Shown piece after piece: positions 1 through 6,124 of a stretch of DNA of 17,629 nt. The stretch covers positions 1-17,629 of the forward strand of contig JAGRHE010000038.1 in assembly GCA_020445165.1 (NCBI GenBank), in the 5' to 3' direction. The stretch is from Gammaproteobacteria bacterium. GTDB taxonomy: Bacteria > Pseudomonadota > Gammaproteobacteria > Chromatiales > Sedimenticolaceae. Numbering within the stretch: the first letter of the stretch is position 1; every line of letters starts with the position of its first letter. Below the pieces are notes generated by a model. That model did not search any database. It saw nothing but the letters and a program-made list of their open reading frames with translations, and had not been told where the DNA came from. A program made the translations under genes and the position numbers.

Positions 1-506
1 CGCAGGCCGAGCGTGTTGTCTCGCGGCGTGCCGTACTTGACCGCGCGCGGACCGGCCGAGTTGTAGGCCAGGTTGCCGCCGATGGTGCTGACCGCGGCGC
101 TGGTCGGGTCGGGCGGCCAGAAGAACCCATGCTGCGCGGCGGCCTGCTGCACCTCCTGGTTGGTAAAGCCGGGTGAGACGATGGCCAGGCGGTTGGCCGG
201 GTCGATGTCGAGCCGGCTGCGAAATCGTTCCAGCGACAGCACGATGCCACCGTGGACCGGCACCGTGGCAGCGGTGGTCCCGGTGCCGCGGCCGCGCGCG
301 ATCAATGGGATTCGATGTTTGCGACACAGGTGCACCAGGCCGACGATCTGTTCGCTGTCGTGTGCAAAACATACCGCCTGCGGCAATGCCTGCTGGCGAC
401 TGTTGTCGTAGCCGTACGCCCAACAGTCACCCGGTTCGGTCAACAACTGTTCATTGCCGAACAGAGTCTTCAGCTCCTGCACGACGCCGCCCGGTAGCGG
501 CTTCAC
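1..506 (-). CDS. FAD-linked oxidase, GlcD-like (N-terminal part; 3' end outside window)
   Basis: The first 168 codons of a flavoprotein dehydrogenase of the FAD-binding PCMH type (the GlcD / D-lactate dehydrogenase superfamily) are visible; the rest lies left of the window. The FAD-pyrophosphate-binding stretch RGRGTGTTAATVP is at residues 71-83. A second family block is at about residues 131-163 and includes PPDPTSAAVSTIGGN and AGPRAVKYGTPRDN. These enzymes oxidise 2-hydroxy acids such as glycolate or lactate and pass electrons on; the substrate cannot be told from this part. I chose the GTG at 506-504 because the family homology begins right after it and it lies 10 nt downstream of the dolP stop. 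The ribosome-binding site is poor (CAGG), so translation may depend on coupling to dolP. The superfamily is sure; the specific enzyme is not. Confidence 0.85.
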   Translation of the reverse strand, partial: MKPLPGGVVQELKTLFGNEQLLTEPGDCWAYGYDNSRQQALPQAVCFAHDSEQIVGLVHLCRKHRIPLIARGRGTGTTAATVPVHGGIVLSLERFRSRLDIDPANRLAIVSPGFTNQEVQQAAAQHGFFWPPDPTSAAVSTIGGNLAYNSAGPRAVKYGTPRDNTLGL

Positions 507-516
507 GCCTGGTGCG

Positions 517-1113
517 CTAGTTGATGTATTCAAACAGCTTGACCACGCGCTTGACGCCGCTGACGAAACGCACCTCTTCCGTGACCAGGTCGGCTTCCTG
601 CGCTGTCAGCAGGCCCATCAGGTACACGGTGCCGAGCGAGCTGGTCACCTTGACCCGGGTCGGGTCGAATCCTTTCAGCTTGACGTTGAACAGCGCCACC
701 TTGACCTTGGATGTGAGGTAGGCATCCGCCGTTGCCTCGCTCCAGGTCGACTCGGCCCCGACCGTCACCTCGTTGAAGACATGCCGCACGCGCGGGATCT
801 GCGCCACCTGGCCGGCGAAGTTTTCGACGATCTGTGCATTTTCGGCCTGCCCGGTCAGCAGCACCTGCAGGTTGTACACGTCGACGTTGATGTTGCTCTT
901 CTGTTTGAGCTCGGCATCGTTGCCACGGATCGTGATTGCGCGCAGGAAGATCTCCTGGTCTTCGACCACGGTGCCCGTGGTGCGGCGATCGTGGACAACG
1001 GCGGCACCGGTGACGGCGCCGCCGACAACCACTGCGCCGCATCCGCTCAATCCGAGTGCCAGCGCCGCGATGATCAGTTTGTGCAGGGCCGAGAATGTTC
1101 TCTTGGTCGTCAT
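517..1113 (-). CDS. dolP: BON-domain outer-membrane lipoprotein DolP (YraP)
   Basis: Predicted lipoprotein of 198 aa. A basic N-terminus and hydrophobic stretch (residues 12-22) lead into a lipobox LSGC with the lipidated cysteine at residue 25. Two BON domains follow, at about residues 52-118 and 128-196; each has the family's short hydrophobic strand followed by glycine (for example VYNLQVLLTGQ and TVYLMG). E. coli DolP is a two-BON lipoprotein that binds anionic phospholipids at the division site and supports outer-membrane integrity. Length and gene order (after diaA) match. The ATG at 1113-1111 directly follows the diaA TAA with no gap, and GGTGGA lies just upstream, so it is probably translated by coupling. 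No Lol-avoidance Asp follows the cysteine (it is Cys-Gly-Ala), consistent with outer-membrane sorting. Confidence 0.92.
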   Translation of the reverse strand: MTTKRTFSALHKLIIAALALGLSGCGAVVVGGAVTGAAVVHDRRTTGTVVEDQEIFLRAITIRGNDAELKQKSNINVDVYNLQVLLTGQAENAQIVENFAGQVAQIPRVRHVFNEVTVGAESTWSEATADAYLTSKVKVALFNVKLKGFDPTRVKVTSSLGTVYLMGLLTAQEADLVTEEVRFVSGVKRVVKLFEYIN

Positions 1114-1701
1114 TTATCCACCCATCAGTTGAAGGTCAATCAGGTCGCACAGGCAATGGATCACCAGGCGATGGTTTTCCAGGATACGCGCGGCGTTGTC
1201 GGCCGGCGTGCGAATCTCGATATCGTCCGGACGCAGATGTGTCGCCAGCTCGCCGCCGTCACGCCCGGTCACCGCGATCACCGGCAGGTGCCGCTCGTGT
1301 GCGGCGTCGACTGCGGCCACGGTATTCACCGCTGCTCCGCCGATACTCATCGCCAGCAGTATGTCACCCGGATGCCCGAGCGTGCTGACCTGCTTGGCGA
1401 AGATCTGGCTGAAGCCCTCGTCGACTGCGATCGCTGTCAGGGTTGCGGCATCCGAGTTGATCGCGATCGCCGGCAGACCGGGGCGCTCGCGTTCGAAGCG
1501 ATGCTGCATCTGGGCAGCGAAATATTGCGCGTCGGCTGCTGAACTGCCGTTCCCGCAGCACAGCACCTTGCCGCCGCCGAGCAGGCAGCGGACGATCGCC
1601 TGAGCGGCCGCGACGATCGAGGTCTTCTGCTCGTCTACGGCGTTCGAATTGATCTCGATACTCTCGGCGAAGAGTGCGGTCACGCGTTCGGTCGGATCCA
1701 C
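1114..1701 (-). CDS. diaA: SIS-domain protein DiaA (DnaA initiator-associating, GmhA-like)
   Basis: A 195-aa single SIS-domain protein. It matches E. coli DiaA along its length: the block KVLCCGNGSSAADAQ (residues 45-59), ERPGLPAIAINSD, AKQVSTLGHPGD, TGRDGGELA and the ending HCLCDLIDLQL. DiaA tetramers bind DnaA and promote ordered initiation at oriC; the sister family GmhA isomerises sedoheptulose 7-phosphate. Gene order (yraN-diaA-dolP) favours DiaA. The start is GTG at 1701-1699 with only a weak purine-rich site upstream; no better in-frame start is seen. Odd point: the phosphosugar loop, usually STSGNS or STRGNS in SIS proteins, reads SIGGAAVN here (residues 119-126), losing the Asn-Ser pair. 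The C-terminal Leu-Phe pair that I recall as important for DnaA binding in E. coli reads Leu-Met. Confidence 0.9.
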   Translation of the reverse strand: MDPTERVTALFAESIEINSNAVDEQKTSIVAAAQAIVRCLLGGGKVLCCGNGSSAADAQYFAAQMQHRFERERPGLPAIAINSDAATLTAIAVDEGFSQIFAKQVSTLGHPGDILLAMSIGGAAVNTVAAVDAAHERHLPVIAVTGRDGGELATHLRPDDIEIRTPADNAARILENHRLVIHCLCDLIDLQLMGG

Positions 1702-1767
1702 GGCCTGCCTGTCTTTATTTTCGTTGCGGATGCCAGTGTCGCATGCACATCGTCGGCGGTCGACGGA

Positions 1768-2115
1768 TCAGGTGCCGAATGCGTCACGAATCCATTGTTG
1801 TGGTGCGTCGCCATCGAATGCAATCACGTCGAAGCGACACGGGCCCTGCCAGTTATGGCGGGCCAAGTAATGTTGCGCGGCGTGGATCACCCGTCGTTGT
1901 TTGCGGGCGTCGATGCTGGCGAGGGCGCCGCCGAACCCCGATCTGCGCCGATAGCGGACCTCGATGAAAACCAGGCAGTCACCGTCGCGCATGACCAGGT
2001 CGATCTCGCCACCGCGGCAGCGGTAGTTGCGTTGCCGGGCAACCAGGCCGTTCTCGATCAGGTAGCGTTGCGCCTCGTCCTCGGCCTTTGAACCCGCATC
2101 CTGCGTCGTACCCAT
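1768..2115 (-). CDS. yraN: UPF0102 family protein YraN (predicted endonuclease-like)
   Basis: A small (115 aa) protein of the UPF0102/YraN family, which has a restriction-endonuclease-like fold distantly related to Holliday-junction resolvases; its cellular role is not settled. Family marks are the N-terminal helix GSKAEDEAQRYLIENGL (residues 8-24), then GGEIDLVMRDGD with Glu37 and Asp39, and LVFIEVRYR with Glu52. Together these form the E-D-ExR/K metal-site pattern, with Arg54 in place of the more usual Lys. The ATG at 2115-2113 starts 4 nt after the lpoA stop, suggesting coupled translation. A 66-nt gap with no clear promoter or terminator separates it from diaA. Confidence 0.9.
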   Translation of the reverse strand: MGTTQDAGSKAEDEAQRYLIENGLVARQRNYRCRGGEIDLVMRDGDCLVFIEVRYRRRSGFGGALASIDARKQRRVIHAAQHYLARHNWQGPCRFDVIAFDGDAPQQWIRDAFGT

Positions 2116-2119
2116 CTTG

Positions 2120-4066
2120 TCAGCTTGCGGGTGCCGTGGGGCTCACGGGTGGTTCGACCGGTGCCAGCATTTCACTGTCGCCCTGCAGATCGAGGCGTGG
2201 TGTGAAGCCGATGACCTGGGGTTCGGCATCCAGGATCAGCCAGACCAGCTGGCGGTGGACCTGGTTCACTTCATCCATGTAGAGATTGCCGGTAACGGTG
2301 CTGCCGTCGAGCGATTCGTATCGTGTGCTCTGCAGGCGTTTGAGATGCGGGACCAGGCGCAAGGCATCCATGCCCATGGCGTAGAGGCGCGCAAACCCGG
2401 CGGCGTTTTTCGCCAGGTAACGGGTGACGGTTTCCTGGTCGTGTTCGATCGTGCTGCCGTCATTCAGCATCCAGGGGATGTCCGCCAGCCGAATCCCTCT
2501 CATGTCCTCGACCTGGCTGGCGCTGAGCTGTCCGACCCAGGCATGCGAAGTGGTGTAGATCGGCAGGTCGGCGGCATGATGGAACTGTAGCTGCGGTCGC
2601 ATGCCCTGGGCCTGCACCGGGCGCGCGGCGAGAAAGATCGCGTCGACGTCTTCGCGCCGGCGCGGCTCGAATTCGAGCTGACGTCCCAGCATGCGCTCCA
2701 TTTCGTTGTGCCGGGCGGCACTCTGATCGATATGCAGTACCTGGGTGATGGTGTCCGAATAATCGTGACTCTGGGCGTCGTAGCGTCCGCTTCCGGAGAC
2801 GCTGCCGCCCAGGCTTTGCCAGCGTTGTTCGAACGCGCTCGCGATCCGCTCGCCCCAGTCGCCCTGCGGTACCAGCACCAGGGCGCGCCGACTGCCGTCG
2901 AGCCAGGCGCGTTCCGCCGCCTGGCGTGCCTCGTCTTCCGGCGCCAGCGAATAGAAGTACATGTTGTTCGGAGGCGCGCTGTCCATGTCGACCTGGTTCA
3001 GCGCCAGCACCGGGACCGGCAGTTCGCCGGCGCGCAGCAGTTGCGACACGGCATCTTTCTGCAGCGGCCCGATCACCAGTTCGGCACCCTCGTCGACGGC
3101 GCGCGAGTACAGCGGCCAGATGCCGGCCGGATCGGTGGCGTCGTAAAAGCGCAATTGCGGCCGTTGGTGCTCAGGTATCTCGAAGCTGCGGATCACGATG
3201 CCGTCCCGGATCGCCGCGGCCACATTGGCATAGACGCCGCTCTGTGGCAGCAGGACCGCAATCCGCGAGACCTGCTGCAGCTGGCTCTGCAGTCGTTGCT
3301 GGTAGGTATTGAGCAGGTCGGGCAATGCCGGGTGCTGCGGAAAGCGTTGGCGCCATTCGGCAAATCCCGAGGCCAGGACGGCCGGGTCGCTGTTGGCGCG
3401 CTTGACCATCAGCGCCAGTTCCATCCAGCCGCCGGCGATGCCGGGTGGTGAGGGTTGCAACCGAATCAACACCTGCTCGTTGAGCAGGGCGAGCGAGCGC
3501 AGGATCTCGGTCTGGGTTTGCAGCCTGTCAGCCATGTCGGTCTGCAGGGCATCGACGTTCTGCAGCGTGTTCGCGGTCTCCAGCAGGTTGCCCAGCTGGC
3601 GGTAGGCATCGGCGACATCATTCTGATGGCGGATGCGCAGGCCCAGTGGCTGGGTCGCCCCCGGCATCCCGCCGAGCAGTTCGAGTGCCGCGGCCGGTTG
3701 ACGCTCCTGCAACAGGATCTCGGCCTGCAGCAGCTTGCGCTGCAGCGCCTGGGTGGGTGGCAGCTGCAGTGCTGCGAGCTGCTCGACGGCGGCCCGGGTG
3801 CCGTCCCAGTCGGCGCCGCTGCGGGCCGCTTCGGCGGCGTCAAGCAGGTATCCGGCGCGCCGGTCGACAGCTGCGGTACGCGCGGCCAGGGCACGGTAAA
3901 GCTCGGCGGCGGCCAGGTGATCGCCGGCGGCTGAGAGTGCTGCGGCGCGGGCCACGTCCGGATCTTCCGGGCCGGGACCGGATGGTCGCTCCGGCATCTG
4001 GCCGCAGGCGGCCAGCAGCATGGCAAAAACAATCAGCGTGAGCAGACGGAGTGTGACGGCTTGCAT
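2120..4066 (-). CDS. lpoA: LpoA, outer-membrane lipoprotein activator of PBP1A
   Basis: A 648-aa predicted lipoprotein. The signal peptide spans residues 1-20 with lipobox LAAC and Cys21 as the lipidation site. Residues about 35-260 are Ala/Leu/Gln-rich helical repeats (TPR-like). From about residue 268 (SRIAVLLPQSGVYANVAAA) to about 615 is a periplasmic-binding-protein-like fold including ELVIGPLQKDAV. This two-part layout is that of LpoA, which reaches from the outer membrane to the synthase PBP1A (encoded elsewhere) and stimulates its transpeptidase. The C-terminus is a short Pro-rich tail. The ATG at 4066-4064 is the only sensible start before the signal peptide, although its ribosome-binding site is weak. 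Gene order lpoA-yraN-diaA-dolP, divergent from rsmI, is the conserved gammaproteobacterial arrangement. Length is close to E. coli LpoA (678 aa by memory). Confidence 0.93.
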   Translation of the reverse strand: MQAVTLRLLTLIVFAMLLAACGQMPERPSGPGPEDPDVARAAALSAAGDHLAAAELYRALAARTAAVDRRAGYLLDAAEAARSGADWDGTRAAVEQLAALQLPPTQALQRKLLQAEILLQERQPAAALELLGGMPGATQPLGLRIRHQNDVADAYRQLGNLLETANTLQNVDALQTDMADRLQTQTEILRSLALLNEQVLIRLQPSPPGIAGGWMELALMVKRANSDPAVLASGFAEWRQRFPQHPALPDLLNTYQQRLQSQLQQVSRIAVLLPQSGVYANVAAAIRDGIVIRSFEIPEHQRPQLRFYDATDPAGIWPLYSRAVDEGAELVIGPLQKDAVSQLLRAGELPVPVLALNQVDMDSAPPNNMYFYSLAPEDEARQAAERAWLDGSRRALVLVPQGDWGERIASAFEQRWQSLGGSVSGSGRYDAQSHDYSDTITQVLHIDQSAARHNEMERMLGRQLEFEPRRREDVDAIFLAARPVQAQGMRPQLQFHHAADLPIYTTSHAWVGQLSASQVEDMRGIRLADIPWMLNDGSTIEHDQETVTRYLAKNAAGFARLYAMGMDALRLVPHLKRLQSTRYESLDGSTVTGNLYMDEVNQVHRQLVWLILDAEPQVIGFTPRLDLQGDSEMLAPVEPPVSPTAPAS

Positions 4067-4114
4067 GGAACTACGCGTGCGATCAGGATGGGACGACGAG
4101 TATCAAAGGTGGGC

Positions 4115-4972
4115 ATGGGAGTGTCAAACGCATCCGGAACCCTGTACGTGGTGGCGACCCCGATCGGCAATCGTGACGACATCACACGGCGCGCCATCGA
4201 GGTGTTGTCACAGGTCGACCGGATCGCCGCCGAGGACACCCGTCACAGTCGGCCGCTGCTCGAGCACCTTGGTATACAGCGACCCATGTTGGCCCTGCAC
4301 GAACACAACGAGGATGCCGCTGCGCAGCGCGTGCTCGAGCTGCTGCGTGCCGGCGAATCGATCGCACTGGTCTCGGATGCCGGGACGCCGCTGATCAGTG
4401 ATCCGGGCTTTCCGCTGGTGCGGGCCTGTCGGGCCGCCGGGATCACCGTGGTGCCGATTCCCGGTGCCAGTGCGCTGCTCGCTGCGCTGAGCGTGTCCGG
4501 TCTGCCGACCGACTGTTTCCGCTTTGAGGGATTCCTGCCGCGCAAGCAGCAGGCGCGGCTTGCGGCGCTGCAGGATCTGCGACGCGAGACGGCTACCCTG
4601 GTGTTCTACGAGTCTTCGCACCGGGTCGAGCAGACGCTGAATGACATGTGCGCGGTCTTCGGTGATGCGCGGCCGGCGGTATTGGCGCGCGAGTTGACCA
4701 AGCTGCACGAGACCGTGATCGCGCTGCCGCTGGCGCAGCTCGGCGAACGGGTGGCAGCCGACGACAACCAGCGGCGCGGCGAGATCGTACTGATCATCGC
4801 CGGAGCCGAGGCTGCCGCCGAGCAATGCGTAATCGCGGTGGACGACCTGTTGCAGGTGCTGCTCGACGAGCTGCCGGTACGCCAGGCGGTGGCGCTCGCG
4901 GCGCGTGTCAGTGGTCGGAAGAAGAATGAGCTGTACCAGCGCGCGTTGGCGCTGGGTGGAGATGCACGCTGA
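4115..4972 (+). CDS. rsmI: 16S rRNA (cytidine1402-2'-O)-methyltransferase RsmI
   Basis: RsmI (YraL) 2'-O-methylates C1402 of 16S rRNA in the P-site region; RsmH, encoded further right, N4-methylates the same base. As annotated it has 285 aa, against 286 in E. coli. Seen near the N-terminus: GTLYVVATPIGN and AAEDTRHSRPLLEHLGI. Then follow SDAGTPLISDPGFPLVRACR, EGFLPRK, FYESSHR and ARELTKLHET, all typical of this tetrapyrrole-methylase-fold family. Start choice: ATG at 4115 gives the natural length, but AAAGGTGG (4105-4112) is better spaced (8 nt) for the GTG at 4121, so either may be used. An upstream TTG at 4061 would overlap lpoA and add non-conserved residues. The gene is divergent from lpoA with only about 50 bp between. 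Confidence 0.95.
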   Translation: MGVSNASGTLYVVATPIGNRDDITRRAIEVLSQVDRIAAEDTRHSRPLLEHLGIQRPMLALHEHNEDAAAQRVLELLRAGESIALVSDAGTPLISDPGFPLVRACRAAGITVVPIPGASALLAALSVSGLPTDCFRFEGFLPRKQQARLAALQDLRRETATLVFYESSHRVEQTLNDMCAVFGDARPAVLARELTKLHETVIALPLAQLGERVAADDNQRRGEIVLIIAGAEAAAEQCVIAVDDLLQVLLDELPVRQAVALAARVSGRKKNELYQRALALGGDAR

Positions 4973-4977
4973 GCCGC

Positions 4978-5006
4978 TTGTCAGCGCCATCGCGTTGGCC
5001 TAGTGT
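4978..5006 (+). promoter_or_regulatory. sigma70-like promoter of rnpB
   Basis: TTGTCA (4978-4983, 5/6 to the -35 consensus) is followed after 17 bp by TAGTGT (5001-5006, 3/6 to the -10 consensus). A GC-rich discriminator leads to position 5014, where the RNase P RNA 5' end is predicted from helix P1. It sits 5 bp after the rsmI stop. The GC-rich discriminator is a feature of stable-RNA promoters under stringent control; that regulation is inferred. Confidence 0.65.
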
Positions 5007-5013
5007 GGTCGGC

Positions 5014-5386
5014 GGAGTCGGCCAGACGATCGCGGTCATCCCCCCGGGGATGGCGGAGGAAAGTCCGGGCTCCGCAGGGCAGGAGGCCAGGTAACGCCTG
5101 GGCGACGCGAGTCGACGGAAAGTGCAACAGAAAGCAAACCGCCGATGGCGCCGGTTCGCCGGTGTCAGGTAAGGGTGAAAGGGTGGGGTAAGAGCCCACC
5201 GCGGCTGTGGCAACACAGACGGCACGGCAAACCCCCTCCGGAGCAAGACCAAATAGGGAGACGCGCCATTGGCAGCCTGCGGCCCGCAGGTGTCTCCGGG
5301 TAGGTCGCACGAGGCGTCCGGCGACGGCCGCCCAAGATGAATGATCGTCCCCGACAGAACCCGGCTTATCGGCCGACTCCACATCT
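5014..5386 (+). ncRNA. rnpB: RNase P RNA (bacterial class A, M1 RNA)
   Basis: Catalytic RNA of RNase P, which matures tRNA 5' ends together with the protein RnpA. Universally conserved segments are present: GAGGAAAGTCCGGGC at 5056-5070, CAGGTAACGCCTGG nearby, and GGTAAGGGTGAAAGGGTG in the middle. AAGATGAATGATCGTCC lies near the 3' end, and ACAGAACCCGGCTTA is at 5354-5368. The ends are set by helix P1: GGAGTCGGCC (5014-5023) pairs perfectly with GGCCGACTCC (5371-5380), plus a short 3' tail as in E. coli. Predicted length is about 373 nt (E. coli 377). The P3 region is compact: CATCCC/GGGATG closed by a tetraloop, some 18 nt shorter than the E. coli stretch. GGGTAGG at 5298-5304 matches the loop that recognises the tRNA CCA end. 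Confidence 0.97.
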
Positions 5387-5397
5387 CCCCACGCCGG

Positions 5398-5427
5398 CCG
5401 GGTGGGGCCCGTCAGTGGCCCTCCCGG
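5398..5427 (+). terminator. strong hairpin after rnpB, possible terminator
   Basis: CCGGG (5398-5402) and GGGGCC (5404-5409) pair with GGCCCT (5417-5422) and CCCGG (5423-5427). The stem is about 11 bp, with one G-T pair, one bulged T (5403) and a 7-nt loop. It lies 12 nt after the rnpB 3' end. The nearest T-run (TTTTT, 5444-5448) is 16 nt further on, so it is not a textbook intrinsic terminator; it could act in termination or as a 3' processing barrier. A smaller alternative hairpin CCCCAC/GTGGGG (5387-5392 with 5402-5407) competes with it. Confidence 0.45.
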
Positions 5428-5474
5428 ATGGCATCTAATTCCCTTTTTCTTAATATTCCACTTTAACTCGCTTG

Positions 5475-5549
5475 CTTAGAGGGCTGTTTTCAGTCCGTTT
5501 CTCTCGAATTTGTGAAATGCCTCTAAGTCCCTGAGGCATAACAATTTTT
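5475..5549 (+). promoter_or_regulatory. overlapping alternative hairpins in the mraZ leader
   Basis: Three dyads lie in this AT-rich stretch. GGGCTG-TTTT-CAGTCC (5481-5496) is a compact 6-bp hairpin. ATGCCTC (5517-5523) pairs with GAGGCAT (5533-5539) and is followed by TTTTT at 5545-5549, like a weak intrinsic terminator. CTTAGAGG (5475-5482) is complementary to CCTCTAAG (5520-5527), a pairing that excludes the second hairpin. If RNA enters from rnpB or an upstream promoter, this could work as an attenuator or readthrough barrier. The dyads are seen; the function is inferred. Confidence 0.35.
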
Positions 5550-5562
5550 CCTATGTCCCAGC

Positions 5563-5591
5563 TTGACCATGTGGGGTTGTCCACCTAACAT
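5563..5591 (+). promoter_or_regulatory. sigma70-like promoter of the mraZ (dcw) operon
   Basis: TTGACC (5563-5568, 5/6) and TAACAT (5586-5591, 4/6) are separated by exactly 17 bp, predicting a start near 5598 and a 5' UTR of about 60 nt. It corresponds in position to the E. coli mra promoter, just upstream of the MraZ boxes. The spacer holds a small dyad GTGG-GGTTGT-CCAC (5571-5584). Confidence 0.65.
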
Positions 5592-5592
5592 T

Positions 5593-5627
5593 AGGGTTCA
5601 GGTGGGTAATTGTGGGGATTAAGGGGG
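5593..5627 (+). promoter_or_regulatory. MraZ operator: four 10-bp-phased GGG boxes
   Basis: AGGGT (5593-5597), TGGGT (5603-5607), TGGGG (5613-5617) and GGGGG (5623-5627) recur with exact 5-nt spacers. This is the TGGGN-N5 direct-repeat pattern bound by MraZ in gammaproteobacteria, where MraZ represses its own operon. The boxes begin just after the -10 element and span the predicted transcription start and early leader, where bound MraZ would block transcription. Confidence 0.8.
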
Positions 5628-5637
5628 ATTACCCGCC
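5601..5637 (+). promoter_or_regulatory. 5' UTR hairpin next to the mraZ ribosome-binding site
   Basis: GGTGGGTAAT (5601-5610) pairs with ATTACCCGCC (5628-5637) over 10 bp, with one G-T pair and a 17-nt loop. It lies over three of the four MraZ boxes and ends 3 nt before AGGAGGAG. In RNA it could affect ribosome loading on mraZ. The pairing is seen; the role is inferred. Confidence 0.4.
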
Positions 5638-5640
5638 CTT

Positions 5641-5648
5641 AGGAGGAG
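5641..5648 (+). promoter_or_regulatory. ribosome-binding site that fixes the mraZ start
   Basis: AGGAGGAG is a near-perfect Shine-Dalgarno sequence. The only start codon at a usable distance is the GTG at 5660 (11 nt), which gives the standard MraZ N-terminus [15 protein letters not shown]. The in-frame GTG at 5612 lies upstream, inside the operator, and would add 16 unconserved residues. Confidence 0.8.
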
Positions 5649-5659
5649 ACGGCAACGCC

Positions 5660-6124
5660 GTGTTTTTGGGGGTCAATACACTCAATCTCGACGCCAAGGG
5701 GCGTCTGGCGATTCCTGCCAAGCACCGGGAGGCGCTGGCGGAATGCTGCGCCTCGCGCGTGGCTGTCACCCTCAACCCCGTCTCGCGCGACAAGTGCCTG
5801 TGGCTGTATCCGGAGAACGAGTGGCGCGACGTGGCGCGCAAGCTGTCCCGCCTGCCGGCGATGGATGGTAAGTCGCAGGCGCTCAAGCGGCTGATCCTCG
5901 GCCACGCCTCCGAACTCGAGCTGGACGGCCAGGGCCGGATCCTGTTGTCGAACGAGCTGCGCAGCTATGCCGGCCTCGGCAAGCGCGTGGCGCTGGTCGG
6001 CCAGGTCAACAAGTTCGAGATCTGGGACGTCGATGCCTGGGAAGGCAATCGTGATCGTTGGCTGGGTGAGGTCGCCGATGATGCCGCCGGTCTGACCGAG
6101 CAGCTCGGGGAAATCACCCTGTGA
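5660..6124 (+). CDS. mraZ: transcriptional regulator MraZ
   Basis: MraZ is the DNA-binding repressor of the division and cell-wall cluster. As annotated it has 154 aa (E. coli 152). It has two tandem SpoVT/AbrB-like half-domains, each with the DxxxR signature: [14 protein letters not shown] near residues 11-24 and [13 protein letters not shown] in the second half. MraZ forms ring-shaped oligomers that bind the GGG direct repeats upstream; four such repeats lie at 5593-5627, supporting autoregulation. The start is GTG at 5660 after a strong ribosome-binding site. Its CTG-TGA end overlaps the rsmH GTG by 4 nt. Confidence 0.96.
   Translation: MFLGVNTLNLDAKGRLAIPAKHREALAECCASRVAVTLNPVSRDKCLWLYPENEWRDVARKLSRLPAMDGKSQALKRLILGHASELELDGQGRILLSNELRSYAGLGKRVALVGQVNKFEIWDVDAWEGNRDRWLGEVADDAAGLTEQLGEITL

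Noticed and set aside
1114..1122. TTATCCACC, one mismatch from a DnaA box, at the diaA/dolP junction
   Set aside because: A single 9-mer formed by a stop codon, start region and ribosome site. No cluster or AT-rich unwinding region is present, so it is not evidence of an origin or DnaA control.
454..1542. Plus-strand frame of 362 codons over dolP and diaA
   Set aside because: It is the antisense shadow of two well-matched minus-strand genes.
1702..1767. Possible promoter or terminator in the yraN-diaA gap
   Set aside because: Only a small GCATGC palindrome and an A-rich patch are seen; no spaced -35/-10 pair or stem with a T-run.
4061..4114. TTG start at 4061 extending RsmI by 18 residues
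   Set aside because: It would overlap the start of lpoA, has no ribosome site, and the extra residues have no counterpart in RsmI.
4908..5384. Minus-strand frames of 133-158 codons across rnpB
   Set aside because: The stretch is a structured RNA gene with all class A RNase P signatures; the frames have no protein similarity I recognise.
5612..5659. GTG at 5612 as the mraZ start
   Set aside because: It lies inside the MraZ operator upstream of the strong ribosome-binding site and adds residues absent from the family.
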